64,000 nt of DNA from CAVYXZ01 sp965223835 (GTDB taxonomy: Bacteria; Chloroflexota; Anaerolineae; Aggregatilineales; Phototrophicaceae), in the NCBI GenBank assembly GCA_965223835.1, contig CBDCXQ010000001.1, positions 4,898,001-4,962,000 on the forward strand. Direction: 5' to 3'. The notes beneath the pieces are model-generated. The model saw only the letters and a program-made list of their open reading frames with translations, did not search any database and was not told the DNA's origin. The translations under genes were made by a program, and so were the position numbers. This document shows, one piece after another, positions 34,283 through 41,138 of the stretch (positions are counted from its first letter, which is position 1; each line of letters opens with the position of its first letter).

Positions 34283-35695
34283 CAAACGGGCCGGAACTCG
34301 GTCGGTCACAATCGTTTGTGATGTGACGAAGCGCCGCAAACCTTCGGGTCCACCGCGTCGCCCCAGACCACTGGCTTTTTGCCCGCCCATCGGGGCTGCG
34401 CTCGCCCCCCAGATCAATGAAGGCCGGTTGATCGCGATATCCCCGCTATCAATCTGCCGGGCAATCTGTTCGCCGCGGCGCACGTCACGTGTATAAATCG
34501 TACCCGACAGGCCATAGTCGTTATCGTTCGCCAGCCGCAGCGCTTCAGCAACGTTACTGACCCGCATGATGGGAATAACAGGGCCGAACGTTTCATCTTT
34601 CATCACGTTCATGGAATGATCGGCATCAGCCAACAACGTTGGCTCGAAATAAAATGGCCCCAGTTCCAACCGGCGCTGTCCACCGAAAATAAGGCGTGCA
34701 CCTTTCTGGACCGCATCGGCAATCTGCTGTTCGACGCGCTGGACTTCGCGCTCATGAGTCAGGCTGCCAAGATGCGCATCCCAGCCGGAACCCATCACCA
34801 GATCCTGCGCCCGTTGCTGCAAACGTTCGACAAAGCGGTCATATATACCTGTTTCGACGTAAACCCGCTCGGTACTCGTACACATCTGGCCCGCGTTTTC
34901 CAACCCGCCCAGCAACACGCCGTTCACCGCAAATTCAAGGTCTGCATCATTCAGGACCAGCGTTGGATCCTTGCCGCCGAGTTCCACACTAAACGGAATC
35001 AATCGTTCACCGGCACGGGCAGCCACCTGCCGACCCACTGCTGTGCTACCGGTGAAGCCGATGTAATCTACCCGGTCAACCAGCGCCGCGCCCACCTCAC
35101 CCGCACCGTCAACAATCTGGACCACATCATCTGGAACCCCGGCTTGACGCAGTTTTTCCAGGCCATAATGGGCACTAAAGGGTGTGATCTCACTCGGTTT
35201 CAGGACCACCGTGTTTCCCGCCAGCAATGCTGGAATCAAATCGACAAATGCCAGAAAAAATGGGTAATTCCAGGGGGTGATGAGGCCAACGACACCGTGC
35301 GCCTTGTAATAGACTCGCGCTTGCTGGAAGAAGGGAATATAGGCCAGGCGATGATTCGGTTTCAGAATGCGCGGTGCATGTTGGGTATAATACGCTAATA
35401 CCTGATCGTTGATGGCGATTTCATTGTACGCCCCCACCGGTGGCTTGCCGGTCTCGGCGCAGATGACGTCAATCAGTCGCTGTTGGTCGGCCCACAATAA
35501 ATTACCCCAGCGCCGCAGCAATCGAATGCGCTCGGTCAGGCCGCGTGCCGACCAGTCCGGTTGTGCCAATCGTGCCCGTTCGACCACCGCCTGCACCTCG
35601 TCGTTATTTGCAGCAGTAATTTTGCCAATCGTGGCACCAGTGACCGGATTCATAACGGGGATTTCGTGAACGCTTTCGGGCGTATCAATGTTCAT
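34187..35695 (-). CDS. Aldehyde dehydrogenase (succinate-semialdehyde dehydrogenase-like)
   Basis: The protein has 502 residues from the ATG at 35695 (MNIDTPES); a GTG 18 bases upstream (35713) is possible. All family motifs are present: TPWNYPFFLAF, LKPSEITPFSA, FTGSTAVGRQVA, VELGGKDP with the general base Glu, and NAGQMCTSTERVYV with the nucleophile Cys. The family oxidises an aldehyde with NAD(P)+; members of this group often act on semialdehydes or aromatic and fatty aldehydes. The basic C-terminus (VNWRRRVRQYFPWL) resembles a membrane-associated tail and lies in the 96-base overlap with the convergent hydrolase gene. It has intact motifs, unlike the enzyme at 10486. Confidence 0.93.
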   Translation of the reverse strand: MNIDTPESVHEIPVMNPVTGATIGKITAANNDEVQAVVERARLAQPDWSARGLTERIRLLRRWGNLLWADQQRLIDVICAETGKPPVGAYNEIAINDQVLAYYTQHAPRILKPNHRLAYIPFFQQARVYYKAHGVVGLITPWNYPFFLAFVDLIPALLAGNTVVLKPSEITPFSAHYGLEKLRQAGVPDDVVQIVDGAGEVGAALVDRVDYIGFTGSTAVGRQVAARAGERLIPFSVELGGKDPTLVLNDADLEFAVNGVLLGGLENAGQMCTSTERVYVETGIYDRFVERLQQRAQDLVMGSGWDAHLGSLTHEREVQRVEQQIADAVQKGARLIFGGQRRLELGPFYFEPTLLADADHSMNVMKDETFGPVIPIMRVSNVAEALRLANDNDYGLSGTIYTRDVRRGEQIARQIDSGDIAINRPSLIWGASAAPMGGQKASGLGRRGGPEGLRRFVTSQTIVTDRVPARLLPPELTYFTGRVRVIVNWRRRVRQYFPWLNL

Positions 35696-35761
35696 CCCGC
35701 CATTATAGCGCACATTCTGCCTGATCTATGGCGTAAGTAATTGATAGCACGAATGTTCTTT

Positions 35762-35798
35762 ATATACCTTGACAGTTATATAACTAATATGGTATATT
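35762..35798 (+). promoter_or_regulatory. Promoter and probable operator of the ArsR/AHSA1 pair
   Basis: TTGACA (35769-35774) and TATATT (35793-35798) are 18 bases apart. The inverted repeat ATATACC (35762-35768) / GGTATAT (35791-35797) brackets the -35 box and overlaps the -10 box, and an 8-base palindrome TTATATAA (35776-35783) lies in the spacer; both are likely binding sites for the ArsR protein. Transcription would start within a base or two of the ATG at 35805, giving a leaderless mRNA. Confidence 0.65.
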
Positions 35799-35804
35799 TG
35801 TTCT

Positions 35805-36131
35805 ATGACGATATTTGAAGCGTTAGCCGACCCAACCCGCAGGCAAATCCTTGAATTGCTCTGTGAGCGGCCCTATTTAGTCGGGGAATTAGCGAAGGCG
35901 TTGGCGATCAGTCAACCCGGCACATCGAAGCAATTGCGGGTCTTGCGCGAGGTCGGGTTAGTCACCGTCCGTCAGGATGCCCAGCGGCGCTGGTATGAAT
36001 TACGCCCAGAACCATTGGTCGAACTTGACGACTGGCTCGCGCCCTATCGTCAAATGCTAGAAGCGCGCTTCGATCGGTTAGACAATCTGCTGGATGAACT
36101 GCAAACAAAGGATGCAAAAAACGATGAGTAA
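35805..36131 (+). CDS. ArsR-family HTH transcriptional regulator
   Basis: The protein has 108 residues, typical of small ArsR regulators. The winged helix-turn-helix is clear: ALADPTRRQILELL, then VGELAKALAISQPGTSKQLRVLREVGLV as the recognition helix, then the wing RQDAQRRWYELRPE. No metal-binding Cys cluster is visible, so it belongs to the non-metal group usually found with an AHSA1 gene. It probably represses its own operon through the inverted repeat in the promoter. It overlaps the AHSA1 gene by 8 bases. No ribosome site precedes the ATG, consistent with a leaderless transcript. Confidence 0.93.
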   Translation: MTIFEALADPTRRQILELLCERPYLVGELAKALAISQPGTSKQLRVLREVGLVTVRQDAQRRWYELRPEPLVELDDWLAPYRQMLEARFDRLDNLLDELQTKDAKNDE

Positions 36132-36594
36132 AATTAAGCTGATCGCTGAACCCGGCAAACATGAACTGAGCCTGTCGCGCGACTTTGCTGCGCCACGTGA
36201 ACTGGTTTTCAAAGCGCTGACCGACCCCGAACTGGTCGCGCAATGGTGGGGACTCAACAGCACCACAACCACTGTCGATAAACTGGAACTGAAGCCGGGC
36301 GGCCTGTGGCGCTATGTCGAGCGCGATGCGGAGGGCAATGAGTACGGTTTTCATGGCGTGTATCATGACATTTCGGCACCAGAACGCATCGTGAATACGT
36401 TCGAATTTGAAGGCATGCCGGGCCATGTCTTGCTGGCAACGCTGACATTGGAGGAACACGGTGGCATCACCACTATGACAGAATCCTCAGTGTTCCAGAG
36501 CGTTGCAGATCGCGATAGCATGATTCAATCAGGCATGGAAACCGGGGCGAATGAGTCCTGGGATAGCCTGGAGGCATTAGTAAAAACGCTTTAA
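36124..36594 (+). CDS. SRPBCC / AHSA1 domain protein
   Basis: The protein has 156 residues from the ATG inside the end of the ArsR gene. It has the typical sequence FAAPRELVFKALTDPELVAQWWG and a later GFHGVYHDISAPERIV segment of the activator-of-Hsp90 homology 1 group. These helix-grip folds hold hydrophobic ligands; the bacterial proteins are rarely characterised. The ArsR-AHSA1 gene pair is widespread, and the regulator probably responds to the same ligand or condition. A strong hairpin follows 25 bases after the stop. Confidence 0.92.
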   Translation: MSKIKLIAEPGKHELSLSRDFAAPRELVFKALTDPELVAQWWGLNSTTTTVDKLELKPGGLWRYVERDAEGNEYGFHGVYHDISAPERIVNTFEFEGMPGHVLLATLTLEEHGGITTMTESSVFQSVADRDSMIQSGMETGANESWDSLEALVKTL

Positions 36595-36612
36595 CTTTAG
36601 TCAACAGACCAT

Positions 36613-36648
36613 CAACAGCGGGCGTGCCAAAATCAGGTACGCTCGTTG
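36613..36648. terminator. Bidirectional terminator-like hairpin
   Basis: The core stem GGGCGTGCC (36620-36628) / GGTACGCTC (36636-36644) has nine pairs including two G-T, with a 7-base loop. The pairing extends outward through CAAC/GTTG after a three-base bulge. It lies between two convergent genes. Confidence 0.55.
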
Positions 36649-36657
36649 GTCATGCCG

Positions 36658-37032
36658 CTACTTTAATTGGGCCAGCAGCTTCAGCGCGTCGTCGAATGTA
36701 GGCACAGCCAGCAGTAAATTCTTGTCGCCGGGATTCAGGCGATTGACCATGTTGAGTAACGCTTCGATCATGCGATTGGTGCCGATCAGGATAATCGGTT
36801 TGCCGCGGGGATGGGCACGCTTGAGAAGATTGCGCCCTTGCGTTAGCGCACCTGCCGGGATTTTGGCGGTGTCGGCCATGTCAAAGAGCAACACAACATC
36901 GTGGTCACAGTCATCCAGCAAAGCGTCGGCTTCCGCTTTAACCCGATAGAAATCGTCCCAGGTCCAGTTTGGTGGGAATTGATAATGGAGTGCGTTGTTT
37001 TCGTCGTTCACCCATGCCAGTTCGATTGCCAT
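36658..37032 (-). CDS. STAS-like small protein of unknown function
   Basis: The protein has 124 residues with AGGAG seven bases before the ATG. The alternating strand/helix pattern (ALHYQFP, VVLLFDMADT, KPIILIGTN, NLLLAVPTFDDALKLLA) resembles a STAS or SpoIIAA-like fold, but I see no clear phosphorylatable Ser motif. Such proteins can be partners in regulatory switches. No function can be assigned. It ends convergently with the AHSA1 gene and lies just downstream of sixA on the same strand. Confidence 0.55.
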   Translation of the reverse strand: MAIELAWVNDENNALHYQFPPNWTWDDFYRVKAEADALLDDCDHDVVLLFDMADTAKIPAGALTQGRNLLKRAHPRGKPIILIGTNRMIEALLNMVNRLNPGDKNLLLAVPTFDDALKLLAQLK

Positions 37033-37088
37033 TTGGGACTCCTATGGAATAAAGAGCGCTGTTTAGGCTGAGTTGATGCTGCTTGAAC

Positions 37089-37562
37089 TTACATGTCCAG
37101 TGCGTCAAAAACCTTTGGCGCAAGCAACCAGACCAGATGGCCGCGCAGGGACGGTTCGCGGTAAAGAATGTCCACGCGGGCCAGGCCGCCAACTTTCATC
37201 TCGACATTGGCCCCGGTGAGCGCCTGCACAACATCGGACATACTGGGGTTGTGCCCGACGAACATCACCTGGGCATCGGTGGGCAGGTCCTGCGTCAGCG
37301 TGAGCACCGCAGCGCTATCAAAACCAAAATTCATCGCCTCATTGACTTCGACTTCCATACCCAATGCCCGGGCGATAATCGCTGCCGTCTGACGTGCCCG
37401 CACCCGCGGGCTACTATAAATATGCGCCGGACGAATGCCCAAACGTTTGATGACCCGTGCTTCGGATGCCAAGCGTTTGGCACCAACCGCAGTTAAACGT
37501 CGCTCATGGTCTGCACCGGTGCCAGTTTCGGCTTTGCCATGCCGCATAAGATAGAGTTGCAT
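37089..37562 (-). CDS. sixA: Phosphohistidine phosphatase SixA
   Basis: The protein has 157 residues, the SixA size of the histidine phosphatase superfamily. The catalytic motif LMRHGKAE is at residues 5-12 (R7, H8). It is followed by SSPRVRARQTA with the second Arg, an acidic residue in the NFGFDS region and VMFVGHNPSMSDVV with the second catalytic His. SixA removes phosphate from phosphohistidine on phosphotransfer proteins or nitrogen-PTS components. A TACAAT -10 element is readable on the minus strand at 37592-37597, inside the promoter region of the divergent gene. The STAS-like gene lies 56 bases downstream. Confidence 0.92.
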   Translation of the reverse strand: MQLYLMRHGKAETGTGADHERRLTAVGAKRLASEARVIKRLGIRPAHIYSSPRVRARQTAAIIARALGMEVEVNEAMNFGFDSAAVLTLTQDLPTDAQVMFVGHNPSMSDVVQALTGANVEMKVGGLARVDILYREPSLRGHLVWLLAPKVFDALDM

Positions 37563-37592
37563 GAGAAATTTACTCCATTTCCCCGGCCCAGA

Positions 37593-37620
37593 TTGTACCG
37601 CAGCGGTTGTGTGCTATGCT
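37593..37620 (+). promoter_or_regulatory. Candidate promoter of the nucleotidyltransferase-fold gene, overlapping a divergent one
   Basis: TTGTAC (37593-37598) and TATGCT (37615-37620, preceded by TG for an extended -10) are 16 bases apart. The same bases read on the other strand give TACAAT (37597-37592), a candidate -10 element for sixA, so the two promoters would compete. Confidence 0.4.
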
Positions 37621-37666
37621 AGTCACGTATCCCATCTAAACGACCTGTACCAGGAGGATTATGACC

Positions 37667-38527
37667 ATGCAACCGGGCCGCTTATGGCAAATCGACTCCA
37701 ATGGAATTATCCAGAACGATGCCCACCATGAAGCCATTCAACCGCCGTATGCGGCACTGGTCAATGCAGCAGTCCAATCGTATGTCGATCATATCGGCAA
37801 TGATCTCGATAGTATTTATGTGACCGGCTCTGTGGCGCGGGGAATGACCGTCGCCGGTGAGTCCGATCTGAATATGGTTGCGGTAACGGGTGAGAACATT
37901 GACCCTGACCTGGTGCTGCAGGACTGGATTGAACCAGCCGAACGCGCTATAGAGGCCAACCATTCGGTCGTGCGCAGAGTTGAACTGGAAATCTGGCCCT
38001 ATCACTATGTATTCACCGATCCTACTCGATTTTCAATTGGCGCGTTCATCCTCAAGACAAACAGCGTTTGCCGGTGGGGCAGCGATCTCGCGCTCAGCCT
38101 ACCCGATTATAAAATCACGCCCGGAATTGCTAATGATGATCTGGTCCAGATTGCCGAGGATGTGGCCGCTGCTCAGACGGCGATTAGTGCTGACCCCGGT
38201 GCCAACAATGTCCGTAACTGGTCAAGGTCAATTGCGAAGAGTCTATTGTGGGCTGGCTTTGGCCTGGTGCAAATGCAGACAGGCGTACATACGCGCGATG
38301 TTGATATGTGCTATCGTTATTTCGCCCAACATTACCCCGGCCATGCGGCTGACCTGCGCCGGATGTTGGACTATGTAACCACTCCAACCGACGATGTTCA
38401 AACGTTACAGGCCGACCTGGAGCGCTGCGGTGGTTGGCTGATCGCCCAGGCCGATAAGTGGCTGGACCAGTATAATCCTGCGCGTGATCTGGCGCTGTTG
38501 ATTGATGATGTTGAGGCAATTGAATGA
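37667..38527 (+). CDS. Nucleotidyltransferase-fold protein
   Basis: The protein has 286 residues from ATG 37667, nine bases after a perfect AGGAGG; the ATG at 37661 is only three bases from that site. The motif IYVTGSVARGMTVAGESDLNMVAV matches the GS-x8-11-SDxD core of polymerase-beta-like nucleotidyltransferases (aminoglycoside adenylyltransferases, MNT), but the second Asp of the SDxD pair is Asn. A later helical part resembles the C-terminal domain of adenylyltransferases. Loss of one metal-binding Asp may weaken or abolish transfer. It could be a degenerate resistance-type enzyme; the substrate is unknown. Confidence 0.75.
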   Translation: MQPGRLWQIDSNGIIQNDAHHEAIQPPYAALVNAAVQSYVDHIGNDLDSIYVTGSVARGMTVAGESDLNMVAVTGENIDPDLVLQDWIEPAERAIEANHSVVRRVELEIWPYHYVFTDPTRFSIGAFILKTNSVCRWGSDLALSLPDYKITPGIANDDLVQIAEDVAAAQTAISADPGANNVRNWSRSIAKSLLWAGFGLVQMQTGVHTRDVDMCYRYFAQHYPGHAADLRRMLDYVTTPTDDVQTLQADLERCGGWLIAQADKWLDQYNPARDLALLIDDVEAIE

Positions 38528-38644
38528 CTTAGCTTACGCCATGCTGAAAATGGGCAGGGGAGTTGACCCTTGAATTCCGCTTATTGCGAATAACATCAGA
38601 GAGCAACGCGATCATAGCAAATGCGGAACACGCTGAGCAGAAAG

Positions 38645-38664
38645 TCGTGACTGTCCGGTCACGA
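38645..38664. terminator. Hairpin in the convergent intergenic region
   Basis: A perfect 7-base stem, TCGTGAC / GTCACGA, with a 6-base loop lies between the nucleotidyltransferase-fold gene and the convergent secreted-protein gene. It is followed only by weak T-rich sequence on the minus strand. Confidence 0.35.
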
Positions 38665-38739
38665 GAAGCATTTGTACGTTCTAACGCTTCAAACGGTCAC
38701 CAGTCATAGGTTACGCCTGTGCTGTTGTTATTCGTTCTA

Positions 38740-39201
38740 CTAATGGCATTCAGTATGGGTTGTGTAGTGATTAACCACGATTTCACCATTGGCGTTTTGT
38801 GTGACATGATCAGTGGAATGCACAACCAGATTGTTGTCTGGCCCTGGCGCAACCAGGGTCCAGGTATACTCCCAGGTTTCTTCCCACTGGCGGCCATTAG
38901 TGTTGAAGACAAACAGTCTGCCATGTTCGTTGAACTGGTACTTGAGGCCGCTAGTCAGGCCCAGACCGGTGCCTTTTTCGTTTACCTGAATAAAGTAATG
39001 TTCACCGCCGCTGCTGTCCATATGCCCATAGATGATCCAATGGCGATCACCATCAATCTGAACCGCTTCGCCGTTGCACGAAAAGATCGTGCGCTGAATG
39101 GTATCACGGTAGTGGGTAACACCTTCAGCAGCCAAAGATACACTGGCGGCTAAGGCAACCAACAGCGTGAGCGCCAACAGCACCCAAAATACTTTCCTCA
39201 T
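38740..39201 (-). CDS. Secreted protein of unknown function
   Basis: The protein has 153 residues from the ATG at 39201, with GGAGG seven bases upstream. MRKVFWVLLALTLLVALAAS and the following SLAAE form a signal peptide with an AxA-like cleavage site. The mature part is rich in aromatic residues, His and Thr, with strands such as TIFSCNGEAVQIDG and WEYTWTLVAPG, suggesting a small beta-barrel or sandwich. No family recognised. It is not obviously linked to the M23 gene upstream on the same strand, which lies 256 bases away. Confidence 0.7.
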   Translation of the reverse strand: MRKVFWVLLALTLLVALAASVSLAAEGVTHYRDTIQRTIFSCNGEAVQIDGDRHWIIYGHMDSSGGEHYFIQVNEKGTGLGLTSGLKYQFNEHGRLFVFNTNGRQWEETWEYTWTLVAPGPDNNLVVHSTDHVTQNANGEIVVNHYTTHTECH

Positions 39202-39373
39202 CGTAATACCTCCGTGTGTCACAAATAAACAAACTGCCGAATGCACTCCTCCATAAAAGTTGAAGTAATACGTCCGGCAGCTTATGAGCAACTCGTATGT
39301 ATTATGCCGCTGCAAAATAGACAACAGCGATGTATCACTACTTTATATAATACACTGGGCCATACCGTTAGCG

Positions 39374-39392
39374 GTCATATTATTGATATGAC
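39374..39392. other. Perfect inverted repeat upstream of the secreted-protein gene
   Basis: GTCATAT (39374-39380) and ATATGAC (39386-39392) flank a 5-base AT-rich centre. It lies after the M23 gene end and before the secreted-protein gene, so it may be an operator for the latter or a terminator for the former. Confidence 0.4.
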
Positions 39393-39457
39393 TACTGACT
39401 GCTTTCCCCAACACACGGACCGCCACTGGTATCTGTGGGGTTCTTGACGACCTGGCA

Positions 39458-40876
39458 CTAATTCGCGTTGGGGCCAATGATCGGGCCGCCAAGCGTGATA
39501 ATTGGCTGGTCCAACGGTGATTGCCATTGTGTCCAGTTCGCACTCCGAAAGAAATAGTCTTCATTGGGCGGAAACTTCCCAATAATGTTGGAACGCATGG
39601 CTTCAGGCATGAGGAGCAGCGGGTTGACGATCCAGCGGTTTTTATAACGCACTTCCAAGTGTAAGTGATTTTGTCCACCATACTCCAGTTCACCAAGCAC
39701 TGTATCCGGGTGAATGGCATGACCAACCCGGAACAGCCGGGGATTCGCCAGATGTCCATAGATCACTGTATAGTCGCCCACCTGCACCCACAAACCATGA
39801 GGTCGGGTATAGATGCGGTCATGAAATTGAAATGTCCCTGTCACCCCGGCGACAATCTGAACGCCACGATCACGCGAATTACCGAAGTCCAGCCCACCGT
39901 GCAAACTCTGTGAATATTTGTACCACCGTTTACCTTGCAGCCAGATGCGCCGCGCATAATCATTGTTGCCAAAATATTGCCACCACAGCGTCTGGGCCAA
40001 CGGCAATGGCAAGCGTTCAAACAGGGCGTTACGCTGGGGCAGGCTGGCGACCGTCGGCGTATCACCAGTGACCGGTACCTCAACGATTGTCGTGGGTTCC
40101 ACCAGGTAAACCTCACTCCCGGCTAGATTGCGTTCCGCACTCCAGCCCTCGTTATGTCGCCACCAGACATAGCCATCGGCTTCCGTCCGCGAACCACCGT
40201 CTACGGTTAACAACGTCCCGGCATTGATCCACTTGAGCATGTCACCCCGCAGGTGGGGGTCACGGCGGACACGCAATTTGATGCTTCCAACCCGGAACTG
40301 CTTTTCCGGTGGCGGCGGTTGCGATTCAGTGGGGGCGGCTGGCGCAGGCGTTGGCGTTGGGGGAGACGGCACGGGTATCGTCGGCGTGGGGGCAACGGTG
40401 GGCGTCGGTGGTACATCAATCATGTAAACTTGTTCACCGGTGACGCTGCGTTCAGCGCTCCACCCGGCGACATGATGCCACCAGATTTGACCGTCCGCTT
40501 CCGTGCGTGACCCGGCACTCACTTCCACAATATCGCCCGGCTCGATCCAGCTTAATGTTGCGCCTCGCAGATGGGGTTCGCTGCGCACTCGGACCGAAAA
40601 ACTGCCAGCGCGAAACAATTTTTTGTCAGGTGCCGACGGTGTTGGTGCTGGAACGGCAGCAAACAAATAAACTGGATTACCACTCAAATGACGCTCTGCC
40701 GTCCAACCTTCAGCATGTTGCCACCAGATGTGCCCATCAACCTCGGTCCGTGAATCAGGAGTCACTTCTAACTGAGTGCCCGGTTCCAACCAACGAATCA
40801 TCGTTCCCTTTAACCCGGGTCCGCTGCGCACCCGCACTTGATTTGGCCCCACCTGAAAAACTTTTTTCTCGACCAT
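39458..40876 (-). CDS. Triple SH3-like domain M23 metallopeptidase
   Basis: The protein has 472 residues, with AGGA nine bases before the ATG. Three homologous SH3-like domains (about residues 5-70, 85-155 and 185-255) each carry an RVRS/RVRR...LRG...W pattern and end with WW.H..GW.AER. A TPTPAP-rich linker separates the second from the third. The M23 domain follows, with zinc ligands in HGGLDF and HLHLEV and an IYGHLANP strand. M23 enzymes cut peptidoglycan cross-bridges and SH3 domains bind the wall. No signal peptide is visible at the N-terminus, so the export route is unclear or the start lies further upstream. Confidence 0.85.
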   Translation of the reverse strand: MVEKKVFQVGPNQVRVRSGPGLKGTMIRWLEPGTQLEVTPDSRTEVDGHIWWQHAEGWTAERHLSGNPVYLFAAVPAPTPSAPDKKLFRAGSFSVRVRSEPHLRGATLSWIEPGDIVEVSAGSRTEADGQIWWHHVAGWSAERSVTGEQVYMIDVPPTPTVAPTPTIPVPSPPTPTPAPAAPTESQPPPPEKQFRVGSIKLRVRRDPHLRGDMLKWINAGTLLTVDGGSRTEADGYVWWRHNEGWSAERNLAGSEVYLVEPTTIVEVPVTGDTPTVASLPQRNALFERLPLPLAQTLWWQYFGNNDYARRIWLQGKRWYKYSQSLHGGLDFGNSRDRGVQIVAGVTGTFQFHDRIYTRPHGLWVQVGDYTVIYGHLANPRLFRVGHAIHPDTVLGELEYGGQNHLHLEVRYKNRWIVNPLLLMPEAMRSNIIGKFPPNEDYFFRSANWTQWQSPLDQPIITLGGPIIGPNAN

Positions 40877-41138
40877 CAGAACAAATCCTTTTGCGGTCCA
40901 TCACGTTCCATTACAGGTACCCCTACCGGCGTTTGCATGGTTCCGTCTCCCAAACAATAGCATAATTTTCGCCAACTTCTCGCTAAACGTGAAAAGTTTA
41001 AAGCCTGTTATTAATTACAAGGTAAATTACTAGCACCGTATCTGTTTCCAAAATGCTGTATATTCTTGGCTAGACTCCTGCCTGCCAACGCGCTAGACTT
41101 CTAACAGATGTTCTAGTATCGCTCAGTGAGTAGAGTCT

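Noticed and set aside
34616..35398. A 260-codon plus-strand frame opposite the second aldehyde dehydrogenase
   Set aside because: The opposite strand carries all aldehyde dehydrogenase motifs; this frame is a shadow.
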